54,003 nucleotides of DNA, from assembly GCA_030154225.1 (NCBI GenBank), contig JASKKI010000008.1, positions 1-54,003 on the forward strand. The letters are read 5' to 3'. The stretch is from Clostridia bacterium. GTDB taxonomy: Bacteria > Bacillota > Peptococcia > Peptococcales > BICA1-8. The position numbers and the translations under genes were made by a program. Of the stretch, positions 8,441 through 16,801 are shown piece by piece. The stretch's first letter is position 1. Every line of letters begins with the position of its first letter. The notes beneath the pieces were generated by a model. It was not told where the DNA came from. It was given only the letters and a program-made list of their open reading frames with translations, and searched no databases.

Positions 8441-9856
8441 CTACAGGTAAAGGTCTCTTTCACCTTTTTTAATTCGGGCCAACTTTTCTTCTGTTAAGGC
8501 TTTAATGTTATTGTTGGGAATATCTGCTAAAAAGTTGTTAATAGTTTTTTCTCCTATCTCCCTGGTTTCTGGTGAAGCATAATCCAGTAAATATTCTTGA
8601 AAGGTTAAAATAGCATTGGGTTGGCAAACGTTAGCAATATTACCTGATTTGGCTAACTGCATAAAACGATCACCTGTACGACCCTGGCGGTAACAGGCTG
8701 TACAGTAACTGGGTAAATACCCTGATTTGCACAAACTAGCTAAAATCTCGTCAGGAGTTCTATGGTCACCGACTTCAAACTGAGCAGTATTTTGGTTTTT
8801 TTTCTCAACTTTATTTTTTTCCTGAAATTCTTTTTTATAGGCACCTACTCCGGTACAGGACCCGGCACTGATCTGGGAGACCCCTAAAGCAATGACTTCA
8901 TCTCTAAATTCGGGGTTTTCTCGGGTGGAGAGGATAATACCTGTATAAGGAACGGCCAATCTTAATACGGCCACGATCATTTTAAATTCTTCATCCTTTA
9001 CCAGATAGGGGAATTGATCTATGCTGACACCGGTGGCTGGTCTCAATCTGGGTACCGAAATTGTATGGGGACCGACTCCAAAAACTTTCTCCAAATGGAG
9101 GGCATGATAAAGTAAAGCTAGAACTTCAAATTTATAATCATACAAGCCGAAGAGTACTCCGAAACCTACATCATCAATTCCTGCTTCCATGGCTCTATCC
9201 ATGGCCGTTGTATGATAGTAGTAAGAGGCTTTAGGTCCTGCCGGATGCATTTTTTCATAGGTTTCCTGATGGTAAGTTTCTTGAAATAAAATATAGGTAC
9301 CGATTCCCGCTTCTTTTAGCTTTCTGTATTCCTCAACACTGGTAGCGGCAATGTTAACATTGACCCTGCGGATAGAACCCTGATCCTCACTGGTTTCATA
9401 TATTACTTTTATAGCCTCTAATACATAATCTAGGGGACAGTTAATGGGGTCTTCTCCTGCTTCAATAGCCAATCTTTTATGCCCCATTTTTTCCAGTATT
9501 TTTACTTCTTCCCTTATTTCATCCATAGTTAATTTGCGGCGGCAAATGTCATTGGCATGGCGGTAACCACAGTAGACGCAGTTGTTAACACAGTAATTAC
9601 TGAGGTACAAAGGGGCAAAAATAACGATTCGTTTGCCATAAATCTTTTCTTTAATTTCATGAGCAGCCTTAAATATTTCTTCTTTTAACGCTGGGTCGGT
9701 AACTTCCAAAAGTACGGCCGTTTCCAAGGGTGATAAACCTTTAGCTAATCGGGCTTTTTCAATAATTTTTTTTATCTGCTCCTGGGAAGTTTGCCGGGCT
9801 TCTTTTAAATCATTTTCTATTAGCCGGGGATTTATAAAATCTACAGTCTTGTTCAC
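8441..9856 (-). CDS. hydG: [FeFe] hydrogenase maturase HydG (radical SAM tyrosine lyase)
   Basis: Radical SAM enzyme that cleaves tyrosine to p-cresol, CO and CN- and builds the Fe(CO)2(CN)(Cys) synthon for the H-cluster. The 471-residue protein has the radical SAM motif CX3CX2C at Cys89, Cys93 and Cys96. The auxiliary cluster motif CX2CX22C is intact at Cys385, Cys388 and Cys411. The GTG start at 9856 sits 3 nt after the hydE stop and uses an AAAGGAGGT SD located inside the end of hydE, consistent with coupled translation. Both cluster motifs distinguish it from the related ThiH. Confidence 0.97.
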   Translation of the reverse strand: MNKTVDFINPRLIENDLKEARQTSQEQIKKIIEKARLAKGLSPLETAVLLEVTDPALKEEIFKAAHEIKEKIYGKRIVIFAPLYLSNYCVNNCVYCGYRHANDICRRKLTMDEIREEVKILEKMGHKRLAIEAGEDPINCPLDYVLEAIKVIYETSEDQGSIRRVNVNIAATSVEEYRKLKEAGIGTYILFQETYHQETYEKMHPAGPKASYYYHTTAMDRAMEAGIDDVGFGVLFGLYDYKFEVLALLYHALHLEKVFGVGPHTISVPRLRPATGVSIDQFPYLVKDEEFKMIVAVLRLAVPYTGIILSTRENPEFRDEVIALGVSQISAGSCTGVGAYKKEFQEKNKVEKKNQNTAQFEVGDHRTPDEILASLCKSGYLPSYCTACYRQGRTGDRFMQLAKSGNIANVCQPNAILTFQEYLLDYASPETREIGEKTINNFLADIPNNNIKALTEEKLARIKKGERDLYL

Positions 9857-9859
9857 TAT

Positions 9860-10912
9860 TCAGCGACCTCCTTTAAATTTAGGGCTATGCCCATAATCAT
9901 TACTAACAGTTCTGCCTAAAGCGGCAATTTTCCCTGAGATACAATTACGGCAATGGCCTGGTGTATCATTTAAACAAATTTTATTAGGATAGATTTGATA
10001 CAATTCTCTAAATTCCGTGGGGCTCACATTGGGCATTACTACATTGGCACCGGCTGCTAAAGCCATTTCCCTTCCTCGGGGATGGATAGTGCCCAAAGCA
10101 GTTGTAGAGGGTAAGTGAATTAAGGGCATGATGATCCTGGCTACAGCAACCATTTTTAAAGTCATTTCCAGTGTACCTTGTTCACCCCAGGCTAGAGGAG
10201 TGTCAGGGTGGGGAATAAAGGGACCGATCCCCGCCATGTCTACATCCATTTTTTTTAGTAATAACAGGTCATCCGCTAAAGTATCCAAGGTCTGGCCAGG
10301 GAGACCTACCATACATCCGGAACCTAGCTGATAGCCCAACTCTTTCAGCCAGCTCTGGCATTGTAATCTTTCTTCTAAAGTTTTGCCGGGACGTATTTGA
10401 GTATAAAGGACTGGGTCTGCAGTTTCATGTTTTATTAAGTAGCGGTCAGCACCAGCCTCCCGCCAAAGTTTATAGGTAGCATAGTCATGTTCTCCGAAAG
10501 AAATGGTAATAGCTACATCAAGTTTTTTGATATCCTTGATTAATTCAGCAAAATCTCCTGGGGAATAATGATTATCTTCTCCCCCTTGTAAGACCAGGGT
10601 TCTGTAGCCTAACTGCACAGCACTTTTAGCGGCAGCATAGATTTCTTCATAACTTAACTTATACCGCTTGAGCTTTTTATTGTCATACCTGAGACCACAG
10701 TAATGGCAGTTTTGTTTACAATAATTAGAGAATTCAATTATTCCCCTCAGATGTACTTCCTTACCCATGTATTTAGCCCTAACTTTATCAGCATACTGAA
10801 AAAGGGCCTGACTTTCTTTTTCACCGGCTGCTAAGAGGGTTTTAATATCTTCTTTACTTAGTTCTGTTGTTTTTCGGGCCTTATCCAAAGTGGCCGCAAA
10901 TATCTTTTCCAT
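9860..10912 (-). CDS. hydE: [FeFe] hydrogenase maturase HydE (radical SAM)
   Basis: Radical SAM enzyme acting on the HydG product on the route to the diiron subcluster. The 350-residue protein carries CX3CX2C at Cys65, Cys69 and Cys72 (CKQNCHYC). A second, dispensable-type cluster motif is at Cys313, Cys321 and Cys324 with the same spacing as in the studied Thermotoga enzyme. GEHD and MVGLPGQT are family stretches. The ATG at 10912 follows ACGGAGGGAT, one base after the stop of the regulator gene. Strongly separated from BioB and PylB by context and by the C-terminal cysteines. Confidence 0.96.
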   Translation of the reverse strand: MEKIFAATLDKARKTTELSKEDIKTLLAAGEKESQALFQYADKVRAKYMGKEVHLRGIIEFSNYCKQNCHYCGLRYDNKKLKRYKLSYEEIYAAAKSAVQLGYRTLVLQGGEDNHYSPGDFAELIKDIKKLDVAITISFGEHDYATYKLWREAGADRYLIKHETADPVLYTQIRPGKTLEERLQCQSWLKELGYQLGSGCMVGLPGQTLDTLADDLLLLKKMDVDMAGIGPFIPHPDTPLAWGEQGTLEMTLKMVAVARIIMPLIHLPSTTALGTIHPRGREMALAAGANVVMPNVSPTEFRELYQIYPNKICLNDTPGHCRNCISGKIAALGRTVSNDYGHSPKFKGGR

Positions 10913-10913
10913 T

Positions 10914-11171
10914 TTATCCCTCCGTGATAATATGATTGGTTAGGGCAGAGCGGACTTTAATACCTTTTAAATTACCCAGTTTTCCTGTTAAGGCACCAAC
11001 TTCTTCGTTACTGCCTTCAACAATTAAAGCAATTACATTTACCGAACCTCTGCGGGGGATACCCATCCGACCGATGATAATATCCCCATGTTCACTTAAA
11101 ATTGCATTAAGACGGCTGACATTTTCCTTTTCTTCAACAACTATACCAACAACCCCGATCCGTTTTTCCAC
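10914..11171 (-). CDS. TM1266-type iron-only hydrogenase system regulator (ACT-like)
   Basis: Small putative regulator that habitually begins [FeFe]-hydrogenase maturation operons. The GTG at 11171 follows AAAGGGGG and gives 85 residues; an in-frame TTG at 11198 has no SD. The sequence (KRIGVVGIVVEE ... RMGIPRRGSVNVIALIVEG) matches the ferredoxin-like fold shared with the NikR C-terminal and ACT domains, with no DNA-binding domain visible. It lies first in the operon directly behind a leader containing an intrinsic terminator. Whether it senses a ligand or binds nucleic acid is unknown. Confidence 0.87.
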   Translation of the reverse strand: MEKRIGVVGIVVEEKENVSRLNAILSEHGDIIIGRMGIPRRGSVNVIALIVEGSNEEVGALTGKLGNLKGIKVRSALTNHIITEG

Positions 11172-11435
11172 TGTGTAAACCCCCTTTATTAAATTCAAAG
11201 TATATAGATGGTTTATAGTTCAATTATCATTCGGAATAATGATTAAAAAGATTAATATAAAAAAACCCGTAATGTAACCTGGAAAATAGGTACAATACGG
11301 GCATAAACATGCAAAAGTAAGAGTATTTTTCCTTACCCCTATTTCCTCAGGTAAAACCCTTGGCTTAAGGTTTAAAATTAGTTTTCAAACATTTCCCCTT
11401 CCCTCAGAGGACTTTCCTCCAAGGAGTCAGGGCTT
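11172..11435 (-). promoter_or_regulatory. Structured 5' leader of the hyd maturation operon (candidate attenuator/riboswitch)
   Basis: From the predicted start site near 11435 to the first codon is about 264 nt on the minus strand. The 5' end can fold at once: CCCT with AGGG, and inside GACTCC with GG..AGTC (11403-11432). A second hairpin, AAACCTT with AAGGGTTT, lies near 11352-11373. The leader ends in an intrinsic terminator at 11259-11302. A competing pairing exists: ACCT (11349-11352) and GGAAATAGG (11338-11346) against AGGT (11277-11280) and CCTATTTTCC (11281-11290), which occupies the terminator loop and part of its 3' arm. I recognise no known riboswitch class in it. Ligand-, RNA- or protein-controlled attenuation is inferred. 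Confidence 0.55.
11259..11302 (-). terminator. Intrinsic terminator inside the hyd operon leader
   Basis: On the minus strand CCCGTATTGTACCT (11301-11288) pairs with AGGTTACATTACGGG (11280-11266) with one mismatch and one bulge, and seven T residues follow at 11265-11259. No minus-strand gene lies upstream to be terminated, since comEC runs the other way. The structure therefore acts within the leader of the TM1266-hydE operon itself. Confidence 0.78.
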
Positions 11436-11441
11436 ATTTTA

Positions 11442-11470
11442 ATTATATGTGAAAAAAATAACAATTGCAA
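11442..11470 (-). promoter_or_regulatory. Predicted sigma-A promoter of the hyd maturation operon
   Basis: Minus strand: -35 TTGCAA at 11470-11465, 17-bp spacer, perfect -10 TATAAT at 11447-11442. The expected start site near 11435 coincides with the beginning of the structured leader. The -35 sits at the centre of a 26-nt perfect palindrome. Confidence 0.72.
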
Positions 11471-11480
11471 TTGTTATTTT
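11455..11480. promoter_or_regulatory. 26-nt perfect palindrome over the hyd promoter -35 (candidate operator)
   Basis: The half-site AAAATAACAATTG (11455-11467) is followed directly by its exact complement (11468-11480). The palindrome is centred on the -35 box of the hyd promoter, a position suited to a dimeric repressor. It does not match the Rex, Fur, CRP/FNR or CIRCE consensus that I know. The binding protein is unknown. Confidence 0.65.
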
Positions 11481-11557
11481 AAGAAAACATTAGAGTTATG
11501 AAATATGCCTGGTTTGCAGGATTTTCCTAAAATAAACACGTATTTATGAAAACTGTA

Positions 11558-11579
11558 AGCCACTGTTAACAGTACGGCT
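11558..11579. repeat. Inverted repeat upstream of comEC
   Basis: ACTGTTAACAGT (11562-11573) is a perfect 12-nt palindrome, flanked by AGCC (11558-11561) and GGCT (11576-11579). It lies 30-50 nt before the comEC start and could be an operator or mRNA hairpin. No T-run follows. Confidence 0.4.
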
Positions 11580-11609
11580 AACCAGAACCTATTTTAATGT
11601 GAGGTAACC

Positions 11610-13913
11610 ATGGTTACAAATGTATCACGAACTTTAGTTAAAATAACCATTATTTTTGCCCTAGGAATAATTATTGGTTATTATTCTAATATTCCTCTTA
11701 ACTGGTCTTTTACAGCATGGGGAGGATTATTTTTGCTGGGGATTTTTTTCTTAATAGGAAAATATCCTTATAAAACATTTGTTTTCTTTATTTTTTTAAT
11801 GCTTTGGGGTGTGATCTGGGTAGATTTATTTGAATTAAATATTAATATCCTGGAAAACTGGCAGCAGCAAAAGGTTAAAGTTTCCGGGCAGGTTACATCT
11901 CTCAGTCAAGCTAATAATCAGCTGGTTCTGAAATTAAATAAAATAAACGATTGGGAATTAAAAGCCAAGCCTAAGGTTGTGGTTAAACTTAATTACCAGG
12001 AGTTTCAGGGGTTTCAGTGGGGAGATATTGTTACTTTTAGAGGTATACTGGAAAAAACTATGCCCCGGTCAAATCCGGGAGGATTTTCAGAACAAGACTA
12101 CTGGCGGCAAAAAGGTGTAGGTTATAAACTTATTTCATCCAGCCCAGGAAAAGTAGAAAAAAAAGCCCAAGGATTAAAAGCTGTTGTCTCCATGATAAGG
12201 GATAATATTTGTAAAATAATCAAATTAGAGTTACCCCCAAAAGAAAGGGGGATAATACTGGGTCTTCTTTTAGGGGACAAAGGGCTAATTGATGATAATT
12301 TTTATGAAGCTGCCCAAAAGCTGGGGATTGCCCATATTTTTGCAGTTTCGGGCTTACATGTAGGTGTAGTAATACTTTTTTATCTGGTAATTACTAAGTT
12401 CTTGAAAATACCCGACACTTTGACTTTAATGGGTGCTATAGTTATTTTAGCTTTGTACAGTTTGGTTACCGGTTTAACACCTTCCGTTGTCCGGGCCTCT
12501 ATAATGGCCGTCCTGGGACTTTTTGCAGTTAAATTATTAAAATATAAAGATTTTTACACATTCTTGGCTTTAGCTGCTTTATTAATTTTAATTTCCAGTC
12601 CATTAAGTTTGTTTACCATAGGCTTTCAACTATCCTTTATTACCACTTGGGGTATAGTTTATTTTTCTCCCTGGATTAAAGAACTATTATTTTTCTTACC
12701 TACTAAAATAAGGCTGCTTTTGGTTGTTCCCTTTGCTGCTCAACTGGCAGCATTACCTGTGGTAGTATATCATTTTAACCTTGTTTCTCTCTGGGCCCCT
12801 TTGATAAATATTTTAATCGTTCCAGTAATAATCATTGTTGTTCCTTTATTATTTGGAGCTTTGGGCCTAGCAGTTATCTGGATTAAATTAGCCGAACCAT
12901 TCCTCTTATTAGCAGGAGGGATAATTTACAGCTTATCTTTTTTGATAGAAATATTAGTAAATTCATTTACTAGAGGACATTTTTACCTGGCTAAGCCCCA
13001 CTGGATTTTAGTTGTTTTATACTTTTTAATTTTAATAGGATGGAGAGAAATCAATACATTAAAAAAAATATTGCCAGTAAAGCTAGGGATAGCCTTAGGT
13101 GTAGTGTTTATACTGGTTTTAATAATATTTTCTCTGCCAGAACCGGGGTCTTTGGAAATTACCTTTCTTGATGTAGGCCAAGGGGATGGGGCTGTATTGG
13201 TAACCCCGTATCGGCAGTTTATTATCATTGATGGAGGTCCGAGAGATGATATTATTGCCAGGCATCTCCAGTTTAAAGGCGCAAATAGGGTTGCCCTGGC
13301 GGTACTTTCTCACCCTGACCATGACCATATCACCGGCCTTTTTAAAGTTATTCAAGAGTTTCCTACCGAAATATTATTAATTCCTCCTGATATGGAAAAT
13401 AGCCAGGCTTTATATGAATTAAAAAAACTGGCTGAAAAAAGAAATACACAAGTTATAGAAGGAAAGCAAGGCATGGTAATTAAGTTTCCTTCGGGATTAA
13501 AGTTGAAAGTACTTTCACCAGAGTTAGGTATGTTAAATAATCTTGATACTAATAATGCTTCCCTGGTTGTTAATTGTTCTTATGGAGAACAGGATATATT
13601 GTTTACGGGGGATATAGATAAGTTTATGCTCTTAAAGTTATTACCTGTACTTAATGATATAGAATTGGTAAAAATTCCTCACCATGGGAGTAAAGGATCT
13701 TATTCGGAAGGATTTTATCAAAGTATAGATTCTGATCTTGCTGTTGTTTCTGCAGGAAGAAGTAACAGGTATGGCCATCCCCATAAAATAGTTATTGAGG
13801 GGCTGACAAAAGAAGGGTTAAAGATTTATCGAACAGATATTCAAGGGGCAATCATCTTGGAAACAGATGGAAAGGACATAACAGTAAAAACTATGCTTGG
13901 GGCAAGGGATTAA
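11610..13913 (+). CDS. comEC: DNA internalization protein ComEC/Rec2
   Basis: Membrane channel that passes single-stranded DNA into the cytoplasm during natural transformation. The 767-residue protein has N-terminal membrane helices (about 10-70), an OB-like DUF4131 region (about 85-170), the multi-helix Competence domain (about 225-490) containing FAVSGLHVG, and a C-terminal metallo-beta-lactamase-like domain (about 515-760) with LDVGQGDGAVLV, the metal motif HPDHDH and HHGSKGS. Full length compared with Bacillus ComEC. The ATG follows GTGAGGTAACC. It faces away from the hyd operon, sharing the intergenic region 11172-11609. Confidence 0.96.
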   Translation: MVTNVSRTLVKITIIFALGIIIGYYSNIPLNWSFTAWGGLFLLGIFFLIGKYPYKTFVFFIFLMLWGVIWVDLFELNINILENWQQQKVKVSGQVTSLSQANNQLVLKLNKINDWELKAKPKVVVKLNYQEFQGFQWGDIVTFRGILEKTMPRSNPGGFSEQDYWRQKGVGYKLISSSPGKVEKKAQGLKAVVSMIRDNICKIIKLELPPKERGIILGLLLGDKGLIDDNFYEAAQKLGIAHIFAVSGLHVGVVILFYLVITKFLKIPDTLTLMGAIVILALYSLVTGLTPSVVRASIMAVLGLFAVKLLKYKDFYTFLALAALLILISSPLSLFTIGFQLSFITTWGIVYFSPWIKELLFFLPTKIRLLLVVPFAAQLAALPVVVYHFNLVSLWAPLINILIVPVIIIVVPLLFGALGLAVIWIKLAEPFLLLAGGIIYSLSFLIEILVNSFTRGHFYLAKPHWILVVLYFLILIGWREINTLKKILPVKLGIALGVVFILVLIIFSLPEPGSLEITFLDVGQGDGAVLVTPYRQFIIIDGGPRDDIIARHLQFKGANRVALAVLSHPDHDHITGLFKVIQEFPTEILLIPPDMENSQALYELKKLAEKRNTQVIEGKQGMVIKFPSGLKLKVLSPELGMLNNLDTNNASLVVNCSYGEQDILFTGDIDKFMLLKLLPVLNDIELVKIPHHGSKGSYSEGFYQSIDSDLAVVSAGRSNRYGHPHKIVIEGLTKEGLKIYRTDIQGAIILETDGKDITVKTMLGARD

Positions 13914-14091
13914 AGATTAATTAACCCAGTGTCTAAGTGAACTAAGTGTATAGGTGTCAAAGGTTATTAACTTTTTTTATTACTAAATTAAAATAAGTTT
14001 CTATTGTTAAAATCTACTTTAGGGTAAAAGGGAAACTTTGTGTTATAATATTTGTTGTTGTATGAAAAGTAGCTTTTATGAGGTGATAATT

Positions 14092-15300
14092 TTGCGCGCT
14101 ATTATCGTAATATTCTTAGTTAAAATATTTACTTTAGGATTGACTTTTTCTGCATTTGCGGCTCCCAGTATCGAAGGAGAATCTTTTATACTTATTGATG
14201 GAAAAACAGGTCAGGTATTGTATGGTAAAGATATCAACCGTAAATTACATCCCGCCAGTACCACCAAAATATTGACTACAATTATTGCCTTAGAAAAAGG
14301 TAATTTAAAGGATACTGTGACAATTAGCAAAAATGTTCCTTTAGTGGAAGGTACTAAAGTTTACCTACGGGAAGGGGAAAAGATAAGCTTAGAAAAATTA
14401 TTACATGCAGCAATGGTTCATTCTGCCAATGATGCTGCTTTAGCCATAGCCGAGCATATTGCCAATTCGGAAGAAAGGTTTGCCAAACTAATGAATATAA
14501 AAGCTCAAGAAATAGGTGCCAAAAACTCCAATTTTGTTAATGCCCATGGGTTAACTGCTGAGAATCACTTAACTACAGCCTACGATTTAGCACTAATTGG
14601 AAGGTATGCCATGCAAAACCCTATATTTAGAGAATTGGCCCGGGAAAAGGTTTATGACTGGGAAGGAGAAGAGTGACAAACAAGGTTGATAAATAAAAAT
14701 AAATTTTTGTGGCGCATGGACGAATCTACGGGAATAAAGCCGGGATATACATCGGAAGCCAAATATACACTGGTAGCATCGGCCCAAAAAGGTGACCAGG
14801 AATTAATTGCTGTTATTTTAGGTAGTAGTGATAATAGGATTTGGGATGATGCTAAAGAACTTTTAAATTATGGATTCAAAAATTTTCAAAACTTAAGTTT
14901 AACACAAAATAACCAGATAGTTGCAACACTGAAAGTGGGTAATGATCGGGAAGTAAATTTAGTGCCGGCCCGTTCTTCAAGTATTGCTGTGGAAAATAAT
15001 ACAGAAACAAAGATTGAAAAAAGACTGGTACTTAATGATGTTTCTCTACCCATTGAGAAAGGGAAAATTCTAGGCGAGTTAGTAATTAGTATAAATGGGG
15101 AGGAAAAAGAAAAAATTCCCGTAAAAGCTTTAGATACTGTTGATAAGCCTATTAACTGGACTAGAATTATTTCCAATATTCTAGCCGGGCTATTCCTTTT
15201 ACAAATTATTGTTCGTATAACAAGACGAAGCGTTAAGAACAGGAGAAAGTCCAATATGTTTGGGTCTTCAAACAGGAGAATAACTTCTTACCGTATATAG
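14092..15300 (+). pseudogene. dacF: D-alanyl-D-alanine carboxypeptidase (DacF type) interrupted by in-frame TGA
   Basis: Low-molecular-weight penicillin-binding protein that trims peptidoglycan pentapeptides. The TTG at 14092 follows AGGTGATAA and starts a good signal peptide (1-23). SxxK is at Ser56-Lys59, SxN at Ser111-Asn113. Reading stops at TGA 14674-14676 (codon 195), yet the same frame continues without another stop to 15300, with the KTG-box variant KPG at 216-218, a PBP5-type C-terminal region and a terminal membrane helix. Homologues usually have Trp near this point, so TGG to TGA is the likely change. The 5' part alone lacks the third catalytic motif. Alternatives are read-through, since UGA followed by C is a leaky context, or a base-call error. 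Confidence 0.82.
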
Positions 15301-15312
15301 GAGTGGAATTAA

Positions 15313-16329
15313 ATGGAATACACGTCATTATTAAATAGTATAAATAGGGGTGTACTGGCTCCTGTTTATCTTTTTTATGGGGCAGAAAAGCTGTTAATGG
15401 ACCAGTGTTTAGAAAAATTGAAGTCTAAAATCCTTCCCGATGGTTTGGAAGCATTTAATCTGGATAAAGTAGAGGGAGATAAAGTAACTTCTAGGCATAT
15501 TATTGATTTGGCAAATACTTTACCAGTATTGTCGGAAAAAAGAATAGTAATTGTGGAAAATGCCTATTATTTTACAACCCAGAAAGGTAATGAAACAAAA
15601 GTGGAAGAAGAACCTTTACTGAATTATCTGGCTAATCCCAATACAAGTTGTTGTCTAATTTTTAAAGTTTTAGGGAAAGCGGATAAAAGGAAGAAAATTT
15701 TTAAATTAGTTCAGGAAGTGGGCCAAACTATCGAATTTGCTAGTTTAACGGGAGAAAAATTAGACCGTTGGGTAACAATTTTTTTAAAAGAACGGGGCAA
15801 AAGGATTGAATCGGAAGCTATAAATTACTTAGCTCTGCTGGCTAATGAAGGCCTTAATGTATTACAAAATGAACTGGAGAAACTGGTATTATATAGTGGA
15901 GCGAATCCACTCATCACTTTAGCCATGGTTCAAGAAATAGTTACCAAAAATACAGAGATAAATGTATTTAGTTTAATTGACAGTATTGCTAATAAAGAAG
16001 GTAAAAAAGCACTGGAATTGTTGCAAACTAGTTTAGTCATGGGGGAAGCTCCTATGAAATTAATTTATCTCCTTGTTCGCCAGTTTAGGTTGATACTTAT
16101 GGCTAAAGACATGATTGGCCAGGGTTATTCAGAAAAACAGATCAAAGAAAAGTTACAGGTCCATCCCTATGTGATGAGCAAAGTTCTCCGCCAAGGGCGC
16201 AAATTTACTTTAGAAGAGTTAGTAGTTTCACTGGAAAAACTATTAGAAACGGAGGTTCTCTTAAAATCTAGTGGTGGGGACTCTCTGGAATTAATGGAGA
16301 ATTTGGTGATGGAGTTGTGTTATGGTTAA
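15313..16329 (+). CDS. holA: DNA polymerase III subunit delta
   Basis: Clamp-loader subunit that opens the sliding clamp. The 338-residue product is a normal length for HolA/YqeN. The N-terminal AAA+-like fold begins with APVYLFYGAEKLLMDQCLEKL, and KRIVIVENAYYF follows near residue 80, typical of the family; the C-terminal helical collar domain ends the protein. The gene starts 12 nt after the dacF frame and precedes rpsT convergently, as in the conserved comEC-holA-rpsT order of Firmicutes. SD is TAGGAGTGG. Confidence 0.93.
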   Translation: MEYTSLLNSINRGVLAPVYLFYGAEKLLMDQCLEKLKSKILPDGLEAFNLDKVEGDKVTSRHIIDLANTLPVLSEKRIVIVENAYYFTTQKGNETKVEEEPLLNYLANPNTSCCLIFKVLGKADKRKKIFKLVQEVGQTIEFASLTGEKLDRWVTIFLKERGKRIESEAINYLALLANEGLNVLQNELEKLVLYSGANPLITLAMVQEIVTKNTEINVFSLIDSIANKEGKKALELLQTSLVMGEAPMKLIYLLVRQFRLILMAKDMIGQGYSEKQIKEKLQVHPYVMSKVLRQGRKFTLEELVVSLEKLLETEVLLKSSGGDSLELMENLVMELCYG

Positions 16330-16331
16330 AC

Positions 16332-16355
16332 AAAAAAGTCGCCTCAGGCGACTTT
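16332..16355 (-). terminator. Intrinsic terminator of rpsT
   Basis: The 9-bp stem AAAGTCGCC / GGCGACTTT has a TCA loop. On the minus strand it is followed by TTTTTTG, ideal for terminating rpsT, which ends 4 nt away. On the plus strand the tail is short, so it may only weakly stop holA transcripts. Confidence 0.82.
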
Positions 16356-16358
16356 GGA

Positions 16359-16625
16359 TTAACCAGCTATCTTATTGTAAAGCTTTGTTAAACGAGATTT
16401 TTTGTTAGCGGCATTGTTCTTATGCAAAATACCTTTAGAAGCAGCTTTATCAATAGTTTTTATAGCTTTTTGAAGTCTTATTTTAGCTTCTTCTACATTG
16501 GCAGCTTGAACAGCTTCTTCAAAACGCTTGATCATAGTTTTTACTGTGGATTTTATTGTCCGGTTTCTTAAAGCTCTCACTTTAGCTTTTTTAGCACGTT
16601 TCATAGCAGATTTAATATTAGCCAA
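16359..16625 (-). CDS. rpsT: 30S ribosomal protein S20
   Basis: Binds 16S rRNA early in small-subunit assembly. The TTG start at 16625 gives 88 residues beginning M-A-N-I-K-S-A, the normal S20 N-terminus, and is placed behind AAAGGAGGTGAC. A longer frame starting in that SD is unlikely. The protein is rich in Lys, Arg and Ala and helical throughout. A UUG start is notable because rpsT initiation at a non-AUG codon is a known basis for autogenous control in Escherichia coli; the same control here is inferred only. Confidence 0.96.
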   Translation of the reverse strand: MANIKSAMKRAKKAKVRALRNRTIKSTVKTMIKRFEEAVQAANVEEAKIRLQKAIKTIDKAASKGILHKNNAANKKSRLTKLYNKIAG

Positions 16626-16691
16626 GGATGTCACCTCCTTTAAAGCGGTAAAACAATCTATATATTCATTCCGTATTTTTCAACAAACTAT

Positions 16692-16720
16692 ATTCTACCA
16701 TGCACTTCTCTAAAATGCAA
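16692..16720 (-). promoter_or_regulatory. Predicted sigma-A promoter of rpsT
   Basis: Minus strand: -35 TTGCAT at 16720-16715, 17-bp spacer, -10 TAGAAT at 16697-16692. It is placed about 67 nt before the rpsT start codon. Confidence 0.6.
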
Positions 16721-16744
16721 CTATAAGCTGATTTAGAATAGTTT

Positions 16745-16773
16745 TTGTTTTTTTAGGGCACTCTTAATATAGT
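16745..16773 (+). promoter_or_regulatory. Predicted sigma-A promoter of the YvlD-like gene
   Basis: -35 TTGTTT at 16745-16750, 17-bp spacer, -10 TATAGT at 16768-16773, followed by AAAAGGAGGTG and a TTG start at 16802. The promoter lies back to back with that of rpsT. Confidence 0.5.
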
Positions 16774-16801
16774 AAGGTATTTCAAAAGGAGGTGAAAATA
16801 C

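Noticed and set aside
11380-11400. Mini-ORF ATG-TTT-GAA-AAC-TAA in the hyd leader as a leader peptide
   Set aside because: Only four codons, with the AAGGGG motif too close to the ATG and no run of regulatory codons. It may be chance.
11455-11480. Palindrome near 11467 as an intrinsic terminator on the minus strand
   Set aside because: Although T residues follow, the stem is almost all A/T with no loop, and no minus-strand gene lies upstream. An operator fits better.
14674-14676. TGA in dacF as a selenocysteine codon
   Set aside because: The position is normally Trp, not a catalytic Cys, and no SECIS-like hairpin is evident right after it. Nonsense change or leaky stop is simpler.
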